In this document: one piece after another, positions 1 to 12,400 of the stretch | Position numbering within the stretch: position 1 is the stretch's first letter | Layout of the letters: each line of letters begins with the position of its first letter | Origin: Myotis daubentonii | Taxonomy: Eukaryota; Chordata; Mammalia; Chiroptera; Vespertilionidae | Assembly: GCF_963259705.1 (NCBI RefSeq) | Contig: NC_081840.1 | Location: forward strand, 3,213,562-3,277,561 | Reading direction: 5' to 3' | Length of the DNA stretch: 64,000 bases | Position numbers and translations under genes: made by a program | The notes under the pieces: generated by a model | What the model saw: the letters and a program-made list of their open reading frames with translations, nothing else | Told to the model about the DNA's origin: nothing | Databases searched by the model: none

Positions 1-430
1 AAAAATCTACATCTTTTAAGTTAATATACACTTAATATATTCTTCTTTCAGGTTACCTGAGATATAGGCTACCCTAAATTTTTTGTTACTTCCAGTGAGG
101 TAATTTATTTGGATCTAAGATATAAATGGCACAGTAAAAACTCAAGTGAACATAGGTCAACCAAAGGTTATGCTATACTGTTGGTGAACTTTTTAAAAAA
201 TATATGATGCCCTAGCCAGTTTGGCTCAGTGGATAGAGCATCGGCCTGCAAACAGAAAGGTCCCAGGTTCAATTCCGGTCAAGGGCACATGCCTGGGTTG
301 TGGGCTCAATCCCCAGTGTGAGGCGTGCAGGAGGCAACCGATCAATGATTCTCTCTCATCATCGATATCTCTATCTCTCTCCCTCTTCCTTCCTCTCTGA
401 AATCAATAAAAATATATTACATATATTATT

Positions 431-461
<31 letters not shown>

Positions 462-3400
462 GAATGATATGTAGTTATTACTTGGTATATTTTTAAGTGT
501 TACATTACAATTTAGAAGTTAAAATCCAGTTGTTAAAATTATATATACATAGGGTGCCCCCCAAAATGTATATACACACTTTGAATAATTATAAAGTGTA
601 TATTAAAATATATTTTATTTTCAAGATTGAGCTGTCAGCTGTTAAACTGTGTATACATTTTTAGGGGACACCCTATATATATTTTGCAACCTCTGGTATC
701 ATATGGATACTGCTCTTTCTTTAAAAAGAAAAAAGAGCTGCATGTATTATTTCAAATTTATTTACATTTCACTTCTATCTTTCTGGAGATTGTTTTACCC
801 TCGTGCAAATAAAATTTGTTATAACCAACATTTCTTTTTTTTTAAATATTTGTTATTGATTTTTTACAGAGAGGAAGGGAGAGGGATAGAGAGTTAGAAA
901 CATCGATGAGAGAGAAACATCGATCAGCTGCCTCCTGCACACCCTCTACTGGGGATGTGCCCGCAACCAAGGTACATGCCCTTGACCGAAATCAAACCCA
1001 GGACCCTTGAGTCCGCAAGCTGACGCTCTATCCACTGAGCCAAACCGGCTAGGGCATCAACATTTCTTAAGTTGACTTCAATCTTCTATTTCGTTCAACA
1101 TCCCATACTTAAATTGATTCTTATTATTTTGAATATTAGTACTCATACATTCTGAAACACCTCAAAATGCCAGTAAACTGAATAAAGATTATACTTAGCC
1201 CTAGCTGTTTTGGCTCAGTAGATAGCCTGCAGCCTGAAGAGTCCCGGTTTCAATTCCGGTCAAGGGCACATGCCAGGCTGTGGGCTTGATCCCTAGTAGG
1301 GGGCATGCAGGAGGCAGCTGGTCAATAATTCTCTCTCATCATTGATGTTCTTATCTCTCTCTCCCTCTCCCTTCCTCTCTAAAATCAATAAAAGATATAT
1401 TTTTTTTAAAAAAAGATTATATTTACATATAATTGATAGATTAATAGAGAAAGGTTCCTATTTAAAGGAATCTATAAATCATTATGTGAACACATAAGAA
1501 TTTGACAGATGAAGAATTACCCCCCTTTAGTTCTCATGTAAATCGATATCTTTATAAACTGACTTTCCTTAGAATAAATCATGATTTATGTAAACTACAC
1601 AATCAAATGATACTGTAGCATGTCACTATAATGCTGTGGTTAGAAATTTAAACTTAGAAATTTAAACCTTACAATAAGGATTTTTTGTTCAACCCCATGT
1701 TACAAAATTAAGTTCACTTTGCCCTACGATGATAACATATGATTCTGGTGTCAACTTTTTGAGTTGCTTACCACGGCTAGAAGGTGTACGAGCCGTTTCT
1801 GACTCATAAAAGCTTTGCTCTGAAGATACACCCACAGAAAGGGAATCTTTTCTCAAATAATAGCGGTTTAATTCCATCTGAATGCGATATTCTTCTTCCT
1901 GCTGCATGGGTCGATTCTTTCTATCTTTATTAGCTAAACCTAATTTGCTAGAATTTTCTACAAGTACACAAAAAGAAAAGCAAAATAGTAATTAAACTTG
2001 AAGTTACTTATCATTTCTCTCCAAAAACACACTTATCCCATACCAATGGCCACATTTTTGTAAACTGGCTTTCATAGGAATAAATCATGATTTATAAAAC
2101 AAAATCAAAGAGCGACTCTATAGCACATGTACCACTGCTGTGGTTTATCGCTGTAATGCAGTGGTTAGGTCAACTTAGAAATGTAACCCTTCTCACAGGA
2201 TCTTTTCTTCTTTCATTACTAACTCCATTTCCCAGCAGCCTTCATATCACAGCATTGTAATAGCAATGCCAGTGTTAAACCACCTATTTTATACGAACTG
2301 GAAATCTAAGCAATAAATTCAAGCATATAGTTAGAAATCTCAAAAATCTTATCTTTGAAAAATAAGTCATTTAAAATGTGTGCTACTTGCTGTGTTAAAG
2401 AATTATACTTTCTCAGTTGTGTGAAATACTATCATCAACCAAGGAAATAAGCCAGACAATTTTTAAAAAGATGACATAAATAACCTGAATGCTAATTTGA
2501 GCCATGGTAACACAATTTAAAAGATCCAATCAGCCCTGAGCAGGCGGCTCAGTTGGTTGGAGTGTCGTCCCGTACACCAAAAGGTTGTAGATTCCGTTCC
2601 TGGTCAGAGCACATATGTAGGTTGAGGGTTCGATAGCTGGTAGGGGCACCTACAGGAGGCAACTGATGATGTTTTTCTCACATGGATGGATTTTTTTCAC
2701 TCTCTCTCTCTTTTTCTTTCTCTCTCTTATCAATAAAAACATACCTTCAGGTAATGATTTAAAAATAGTAAGTAGCCCTAACCGGTTTGGCTCAGTGGAT
2801 AGTGTGTCGGCCTGCGGACTGAAAGGTCCCAGGTTCGATTCCGGTCAAGGGAATGTACCTTGGTTGCGGGCACATCCCCAGTAAGGGGTTAGCAGGAGGC
2901 AGCTGATGGATGTTTCTCTCTCATCGATGATTCTAACTCTCTATCCCTCTCCCTTCCTCTCTGTAAAAAATCAATAAAATATATTTTTTTTAAGAAAAGT
3001 AAATAAATAATCCAGTTAAGTTTAACTGTTTAGAATTCTTATTTACAATACATCTTCCTTATTTACAATACATTTCACAAGTTCCTCTATAAGAGAATGC
3101 CCTATATGTATGTTGTATATTTTAACTAAAAAGTTATAAAAAATTAAAACAGTAACAACAGAGTTCTACTTGCCTGGTCCAGCAATAGCTGCTAACATAT
3201 CCAAAAGCAAGTGTACCTGTCTTGGAGACAGGAATAGATGAATAGAGTCTATCTGTCCATCAATATCCAACTTCAAAAAAAAAAGAAAGACAAACATTCA
3301 GGATGAACACTGTCTATAATCTTGTCACCACAAGTCCCAGTACACTTTAATACACTGAGATGGTACTGATTATTTAGTCTTGGTTTTCTTCACCTAAGAT

Positions 3401-6400
3401 TCTCTCTACTAATTCACACAATCTACAGTATAAGATTTAACAACTGCCAAACTTGTTCTATGAGGGAAAATCCTCCTGAGAAAGTCCATGTTGGCAAGTC
3501 CAATGTCATACTTTTTGTCTTAAGTTTTGAGTATTTAAGGTATTTGAGGCCTTAAGACATAGTCTCCAAGAAAGAATGTTAAGACAGCAGTAGTAGAATA
3601 CATTCCCATCATGACTTCAAAAGACTCCAATCATAATCCTTAAAGCTTGACTTAAATCAAGAGCAAATAAAGTTGGCTTTCATGAGTTTGCCTGTAGGTA
3701 ACACTCCTTAGTAGAGCATGTAAGAACTTTTCCTGCCAATGGTGTGCCTCTCCAAATGCCCACTGCGTTCCACAAAGCCCACTCCCGCCTGGGCATGGGA
3801 GTGAAAGCCACATCAGAAATGGCAATAGGTCCAGCCAGCGTAGCTCGGTGGTTGAGCATCGACTTATGAACCAGGAAGTCACGGTTTGATTCCCAACCAG
3901 GGCACATGCCCAGGTTGCAGTCTCGATCCCCAATGGGGGCATGCAGGAGACAGCCGATCTATGATTCTCTCTCATCACTGATGTTTCCATTTCTCTCTCC
4001 TTCTCCCTTCCTCTAATTTTTTTTTTTAATGCGGATAGAAGAAGGATGCTCATGTGGACTTTCCTTCTATTTTTTCCAGCTCTCTATTTTTTCCTTCTAA
4101 AAATAAAAGCCCTATCCCACTCTCATCCTGATTTCTATGGAGTTTATTCTGAAGAAGAAAAAATTCTTCTACTCTACATACCACGTTCTAAAGAGTTGAA
4201 TACACTTGCCTTACTTTTCATTCACCTCTTTTCAGTTCTAATGCAAACACTGACTCCTATTGCAATTTTATAATAAAACACTTATATTTGGGCCCTAACC
4301 GATTTGGCTCAGTGGATAGAACGTCAGGCTGCGGACTCAAGGGTCCCAGGTTCGATTCTGGTCAAGGGCATGTACCTTGGTTGCAGGCACATCCCCAGTG
4401 GGGAGTGTGCAGGAGGCAGCTGAATCGATGTTTCTCTCTCATCGATGTTTCTAACTCTCTATCCCTCTCCCTTCCTCTCTGTAAAAAATCAATAAAATAT
4501 ATTTAAAAAAACAAACAAACAAAAAACACTTATATTTGGAAAATGGCATCTTCCCCAAGAGAAAAACAAATGTCTTCTGATTCTAGAAATAAAAGTAAAA
4601 TTACAGTGATTTTGAGAGAATTTCATGATCTAACCAAGAATTCTCCAGCCCTAGCCAGTTTGACTCAGTGGATAGAGTGTCAGCCTGTGGACCAAAGGGT
4701 CCAGGGTTCGATTCCAGTCAAGGGCACGTACCTAGGTTGCAGGCTCCTCCCGGGCCCAGACCCTGATCAGGGCACATGCAGGAGGCAACCAATCGATGTT
4801 TCTCTCACATTGATGTTTCTCTCTGTCTTTGCCTCTCTCTTCCACTCTCCCTAAAAATCAATGGAAAAATATCCTCCAGTGAGGATTAACAAAACAAAAA
4901 AAAGAATTCCCCAATCATCATCATCATCACCATCACCATCTCCCTTTGTTAGTATCAGGGCACTATCCTAGGTGTTTTTATTGTATTTCCTCTAATTCTT
5001 AGCACTACTGCTGCTTTACAGATGAAGAAGCAGGCTCACAAAGATTAAAGGATTTTCACAAGGCTGTCTAACAGAACTAGAGCCAGGATTGTAACCTGTG
5101 CTGACCCAGATGGAAAGTCCCCATTCCTTCCATTCTGTCCATAGAGGTGTGGACAAAAAAGGGTTCAACAGAAAGTAAACTCATAGGGTGAACTGATCAT
5201 AAATTCCTAACTCGGCAGGGCATGGTGGGTAGTCACGCCCGGCCATATAACTTCTTTACTGAGAGCGTATAATCTTAGCTATCTTGTAATCCAATCCCCC
5301 CTTCATATAATCCTTAGTTTCCTCAATTTCAAACGTACAAAAGAAACAAAACTGTCATTCTCAGGAGCAGTGGACACCTCCCTTCCTGGAAACTGTCGTC
5401 AGTTTTGGCTCAAATAAACTCAGAAACTCTATACAGGTTTGGAAGTTTCCTATGTCAACGGAGGACGTGTTTTATGGGGCTCCTTTCTGACTGCTGACAT
5501 TCCAGGCCATAAATCAGCAAGAAGTTCGGTCTGGAGTCAGTGGGGGAAACTCTCTTTCTGACTATATACCAAATTTTTAAAAATTGCATTTTAATTTGTT
5601 AGTGTTGAAAACATATTACAACTATGGAATGTAACACTAAAATAAATTTCAAACTCAATATAACATGGAAATTGAAACAAAACGTGTATAAATGCAGCAG
5701 GCAGTTCCCTGTTTACATATATAATGCATTCCCGGAAACATATGCTAAAACTGAGTATGAGAAACACCAGACTTCTATACTATTTGAGGTGGACACCAGT
5801 CTCAGAACTAAAAAACATGAAATCTTTCATAACATGTTGAACCTACAGTATGAAGACTTAAGTCTAATGAACATCAGAAAGAGACTAAAGATACAACACT
5901 TTGAGCACTCTAATTAATGCCATCTAGTCTATATTAAGTTTATGAGATCTATGTTTCTCAATGCTAATCTAGAACTTTTATTTTTTCATTTACTATTCAT
6001 TTTCATTACATAAGAACAAAATATACTCAAATACTCAGTTATTACACAAAAACTAACACATGGGCAAGGACATACTATTTCCAACTATTAAATACTGGCT
6101 GGCAAACAATGCCACCATGCAAAAGTTCCCCATATCATTTGTCACCTAATACACAGATTACCAAAAATAACATCTAAAGGCATTTATACAAATCAGTACA
6201 TAACGTGCAGAAGTTTGCGTTAACACTAATATCAAATATACCAATGCTGAGGACTATATGTAATCAGTCAGAACAGAGCCATAAAAGTGATTGCGATGGT
6301 TCTTCCTTCTTGGAAAAACAGCAAAACTCCCCAGAGGCATGTGTGTATTGGTTTCCCAAGGATGTTACCAGGTAGGGGATTCCCTACAGTGTCCCACATA

Positions 6401-9400
6401 CCGATGGCTTTCTGCTGCATTAACACTCCCCTCCTGCTATCTAATAAAGAGGCTTAAATCCTAATGAGAGGATTTCGTACCATCCGAGGTAGGACAGAGC
6501 AGTACACAGAAGGCGAGGGGAAAACCCATAATACGGGTGCTGCCATTCTAATCACTACCCTCCTCCTCTTCCTCCAATTCCAGTCAGGTGTTCCAATCCA
6601 AGGAAGGACTTCCGCGAGCCCTCAATCCTCTGAAAGCCTTTCTATGTACAGTCACATGTACTCAGGGGCTCCTGCCTCCACATTCCACAGCAATTTCTAT
6701 CCTCCATAGCATAGCTTTTATTAAAAGGCAAAGACTGAGTTCCACTCATCTCTGCATCGATCTCAACAGCTTGCTAGCCTGGCACAGAGCAGTCACTCAA
6801 ACGTCTGGAGCAAGATAGACCAGTGAACACACTAATGAGAAAGTCCCCATATCTTCTCAATTGAAACTACATTTTACAGAGCTTGTACAGAAAATGTGTT
6901 TCCAAAGTCTGAAAATAGCACTTGACAAATACGTTTGACTGACTGAATAAATGTATGTTTCCTGATTCTCCAACAGACTGTTCAATATTGTTCCCTAAGA
7001 AACGAATACAGTTGTCTTTACAGTCTCCAAAAAACCTATGAGACATCATGAAAAAAATCAATCTCTTTTCATAAATATTATACACCTATAAAAACAGTCA
7101 TCCAGTTAAAAATATGCATAAGCTGAATATTCTTACATATAATTAAACATCTTCCAATCTTTCCTCCTTTAAACTTTATTTTGTGAAGCTAGAAAGGTAT
7201 CCTTGCATAGCCCATTCCTAGTTCTCTGAACCAATGAATGTTTCTGAGCTGGGAGAGTTAGGGAAAGTGAGTGTGAGCAGCAGCAGGAGGGCATAGGCAC
7301 TTGTGAAATAATCACATAGGCACAGCTGAGAGCAAAAATGCTGACTCCAGGACAGTGGGTCCCCTCGTTCAAGGATAAGCTTACAGTGACCATCAGGGGT
7401 CACTGGAGAGACTACAGAATACTTGTAGTTTTATTTCACTTCTTACTACAGAAAGTAAAACAAATACTAACCTTAGCTCCAGGAAGCACTTCATTTTGTT
7501 TCAGCGTGAGACTCAACTCCAACCTACCAATTAGCCCTCCAATCTGCACTGGGTCAGAGGGTGCTACCTCTGGTAAAGTTCTAGTTAGCTGTGGGTGTGG
7601 CTCATAAACGATTTTAGGATTCCAGCTAGGTGACAGCTTTGGCTCAGTTTCCTACAATAGGGTGATAAGAATAAAGTACACTGTAAATAAATCAAACTGC
7701 AAAATACAAATGTCAATTTGAGAAGAAAATATTTGACATGCAAAACTGTATTACGTTACAATAGATAAACCAGAATCTTATAGCTAGTCTGAGGCACCAT
7801 TGTATGTTAGCACAGTACCTTGGTAATGAAGACTAATAATGGAAAAGGACTTTATGGAAAAAAAAGCACAGCATCTGTTCAAATTACAGTAATAAGAAAA
7901 CTTAATAGATGATCTATAATTAAGAAAATCTGATTTGTGAATTAACAAAAGATAAATTATAGAACTAATTTTGATACATAAAAGGAGGAATAAAGAACTC
8001 CTTAATTATAAACTTTTTTAAGATATGATTTGTAAGATAAATTTTCAGCAATACAATCACTATGTAAGGTAAATGTGAACATTGCTTGATTTCCTGCATT
8101 TATTGTATAAGGACATTAGTTATTAATATACCCTTGCTCCCCAAGACACAGTAGCCAATGTTTCTCTATCTAATTAATACACAGCAAAAAGGAAAGGCAT
8201 CTCTAATAATAAAAGTATAATATGCTAATTAGACGAGACGTCCTTCTGGACAACCTTCCAGACTAAGCCGGGGCTGCAAGGGAAGCCCGCATCCCGGGTG
8301 CCTGCTGGCATCCAGAGGGAAGCCCGGGTTCCGGGTACCAGAGGGAAGCTGGTGGAAGGAAGGCCTACTCTTGCACAAATTTCGTGCATCGGGCCTCTAG
8401 TCCTATATAATAAAAGGCTAATATGCAAATCGACCAAACGAAGAAATGACTGGTCACTATGATGCGCAATGACCACCAGGGAGCAGGCGCTCAAGGCAGA
8501 AGCTGCTCCCTGGTGGTCAGTGCACTCCCACAGGGGGAGCAACTGCTAGCTTAGGCCCTCTCACCACGGGGAGCAGGCCTAAGCCGTCAGTCGGACATGC
8601 CCTGAGGGTTCCCGGACTGTGAGAGGGAGCAGGCTGGGCTGAGAGACACCCCCCGCATGTGCACAAATTCCGTGCACTGGGCCTCTAGTTAATTATAAAT
8701 ATGAATGTTTTAAAATCTCTGAAATATGTCCCCATTACTCAATATTTGTGTTAATTTCCAGATCAGATGGGAACTCATTAACACATTATATATTCTAGCA
8801 AAATAGCTCTCACTTAAACCTTTGAAAAATTTGTGATTTAGTTTTGGTTTTGTTTTCCTTACCACTGGTGCAGTTGAACACACTGGGGAAGATTTTGCTG
8901 ATGCAGAAAACTCATCCCAGAAGAGAGACACTCCAGAGAGCTGGAGTAACTTGTGAGCAAAAGCTGTAGGCTGATGGACGTTAATTCCTGAGGACTCGTC
9001 TGCAGTTTCATCACAGTATACAGTTCTGAAAGTTAACACCAAAAAGGGCATTTGCGTAAAACTCCTAGGAAAACCTACTTACAATGATAAGAAATGCACA
9101 CAGCTTTTTAAGTTAAAGGGATTTTTCAAGTGTTAGCACCTTAGGATGTGTCTATAATGTGGGTCAGCATTACCATGCTTTACCACAGTAAATATTTCAT
9201 GAGGAGACCTTAGCCCCCAGTAAGGATAACTTCATGAGGCTCCTAAATTTGGGGGGGAAATCAGTAACTTTCTAAAGTTAGTTTCAAGGAACAGTTCCTG
9301 AGTACCCTCCAAACACCTCTGGGGAACAGTGAAACGGCATCTGGCTCCCTGTCAAAAGCCTGACATAAATGACCGGTCTTGAATTCTTATGACTATGCTA

Positions 9401-12400
9401 TAAATACTTGACTAATCTTCAGTTTAATCAAAATAAGGAAAGTAGTTCTAAATGCATGAGATTTTAGATATTATTTAACATACTATTCAAGGTAGGGCAA
9501 CCTAATTTCAAAAATCTTTGAACAATAACTGATAGGTATGTTTTGTGAAAAGACAGAACCCATAACTTATCTGCTTAAAATTTGGCAAAGGTCCCCCACA
9601 GATCCATATACAAGTATCGTTGGAGCTCAGTGTACATACTTCACTCTGCTTATTTCTGTGGGCAGTTCTCATGGCTCTAAGACACAGTGAACAGTCAGTA
9701 ACTCTAATCAACACCCATGACATATAAAGTCAATCCCTGCTGAGAACTATTTACTGGGTCCAAGTGGGCATCCACGGAAAACCAAAAGCGATGTTTCTAT
9801 CTGTTTACATAAATCACTACTGCACATGCTGACCTTATAATACCCTCACAGAATCCTCAAAGAAAACAGAAGTCTTAGCCTTTCTCACCAAAGCAGCAAA
9901 ACTGCTGCTCACATTAATGAGACACACCTAGAGTGCACTGCTTATGTGCAGAACCTGACACTCCCCAGCGGGAGTGCCTCACGCTGAGCAGCACACTGTT
10001 TTGACTTGACAGCAACTAAAAGAGAATTTCTTGCTTTGAATTCGACGTAGTATTATATATAATTATACCCCAACTGGTACTTTACGTTTTCCATAAAGGG
10101 ACTGGAACACTGCTTGGAGAGCAGCACTTTACTCCGAAATTACGCAATATATTAATTAAATATCATTACTTCTCACCTCCAAAAGCATTCTGAAGTCTAA
10201 TAAGAGTTACAGTATGTTATTCATTAAAAAACAGAATAGGGTCATATTTTTCCAGGTATGAAAGGTCTTACCTTTCTATTCGAATTTCAAGTGCAGTTCC
10301 AGTTTTGGAGTTTTCTGGCACATGTTCAATTCTCAAGACGGTGTCTATAAAAGTGACTTTTACTCTTCTTAGTACTAAAGTAAATAGGTAACCATCAACA
10401 TAAGAGACAAATAAAAACTTCGAATGAAAGAATAAATACTAAATTTGTTTAATATACACTTACAAAATAAAATTGAATTCCATTCCTTAAAAATCCCAAA
10501 CTCTCGAGTTCTGAGCACTTACCTGTTGTTACAGCTCATGGACACCTGGGGCAGTGACTAACCCTCTCTGTTGAATTCAGACCCAATTCTAAGTATAATA
10601 AAGTAAACTCAAGGAGAAGTACAAAAGAACATGAAATTAAATGGAATGCAATATTTAAATAACCTCAACTCTAAAGTTCTGAAGGGAGAACAGTTCATTT
10701 AAAAGTCACTTCAATGACTTTTCCTTATACAAGGCTTACTAAACAAAGATACTAAATGAAATTTCGATTTTTAAAAAAAATACTCAATAATACCAAACCT
10801 GTTTCAATGGTTTCAGCAAACTTTTCAAGTCCTTCAAAAGGCTGGGATCCTTCTCCTTGTTCATCTGTTAGTTTCTGGCTAAGACATTCCTTCGCCAACT
10901 GCATACTGCTGGTCATGAAACTTGACCAATACATAGGCTCAGATCCAGTTGCTGCAGAAAACATAGATTAATCCTAAATAATTTTTCATAGTTACCACAA
11001 GCCATTTCTTAAAATAACACATTTCAAGTAGATAAATTAGTAATCCTCTATAAGATATTTAGCATCAGGGTGTTACCTAGGGATACAATATTCTACAGAA
11101 ATTACCCCTTAGATTTAAACATCATCTTATAATGACTGGGAGTGGGGGGGGGGGGGGGGGGCGGCGCGGGACAAATCACAGTAAAAGTCCAGAGACATGT
11201 GCTCTGAGTACATGATATATATTTGCCAAATATTAATTTATGTGCTCATTCAGTGTGTATTTTACACACCCATGAGCTGTTCAAAATACTGTAGAGCAGG
11301 AGTTGACAAATTTTCTGTAAAGAGTCTGATAGTAAATATGTTAGGCTTTGGGGGCCATGTAGTCTCTATCACAACTACTCATGAAGGAGTATTTTGGTGT
11401 TCTAATAAAATTTTTTTTACAAAAACCAGATTTGGCCTGCCAGCCTTAATTAACTGATCTCCAATAGGAGTAGAAAAATAAAGTAATTATTAATTCTGCC
11501 CTCAGAGAGCCTATAGCATAATAGAAGAAATGAGATAAGGTTAAAAAGAATTAGTACAGCCCTAACCGGTTTGGCTCAGTGGATAGAGAGACGGCCTGCG
11601 GACTGAAGGGTCCCAGGTTCAATTCCGGTCAAGGGCATGTACCTTGGCTGCGGGCACATCCCCAATAGGGGGCGTGGAGAAGGCAGCTGATCCATGTTTC
11701 TCGCTCATTGATGTTTCTAACTCTCTATCCCTCTCCCTTCCTCTCTGTAAAAAAATCAATAAAATATATTTTAAAAAAAAGAATTAGTACAACTATTAAG
11801 TTTCAACAGAAAACATTATGACCACTAAGAGGTGAAGTTCTCTAGCTGAGGGAATTAACAGGAAAACAGGTACAGGTAGAGTTGATGTAGGCTTTAGAAG
11901 GTTAGTATAAATGTAGATAAAACAAAAGAGCAACCTTTGAGGAAGAAACACATGAACTGAAAAATCCTTTCCAGCGCTTCCCCTCATGAGAGAATTCCAT
12001 CACACTTCCTTTTGTTATTCAAAATAAATGGGCAGAGATTACTAGAATTACTGTCTTCCAAATCAATTGTAAAAGCCCTTCTAATAGGACAGTTTTAAAG
12101 TAAGGAGAAAATATTTGACTTTCCATCAGAAAGTATTATTATATGTACCCAGAGTTAAAAGATAAAATATTCTTGTTTATTAACTACCGGGTTATTAAGG
12201 AGGATTTCCATGCACAGATTACTAATTTTCAAAATACAGGCACTATAATTCTACTAAGCATAATTTAAACTTGGTGATTCAGACAGCACTGGAAATTATA
12301 ATTCTTCAAATATATGTTTAAAAACATCACTTGTCACTGAAAAAAAAGAAATTTAAGTTCATAATTTAAGATGACTTACCATCGTAACTTAACTGGTTCT

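Larger units (their letters stand above)
1..1771 (-). other. ATG2B intron 8 (partial)
   Basis: Holds three VES SINEs, a mariner MITE and a TA tract. The rest is AT-rich and shows nothing further. Confidence 0.85.
1958..3173 (-). other. ATG2B intron 7, GC-AG type
   Basis: Donor GC at 3173-3172. Contains two SINEs; 1958-2532 shows no recognisable feature. Confidence 0.85.
3271..7471 (-). other. ATG2B intron 6
   Basis: SINEs at 3829, 4292 and 4648 and an ancient repeat at 4955. From 5110 to 7471 I see only unique AT-rich sequence. Confidence 0.85.
7652..8862 (-). other. ATG2B intron 5
   Basis: Contains the tandem Helitron pair 8200-8688. The remainder is AT-rich and featureless. Confidence 0.85.

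Noticed and set aside
209..300. tRNA-like A and B boxes in many places, suggesting tRNA genes
   Set aside because: They are the heads of VES SINEs, each followed by the SINE body and CT/A-rich tail; no intact cloverleaf with acceptor stem was seen.
5624..5917. 97-codon open frame in ATG2B intron 6
   Set aside because: AT-rich, Lys/Asn/Ile-rich, no family match, no splice or promoter context; chance is adequate.
6441..6475. TATCTAATAAAGAGGCTTAA, resembling a Helitron 5' start
   Set aside because: No CTAG end or 3' hairpin follows, and the similarity stops after about 15 bp.
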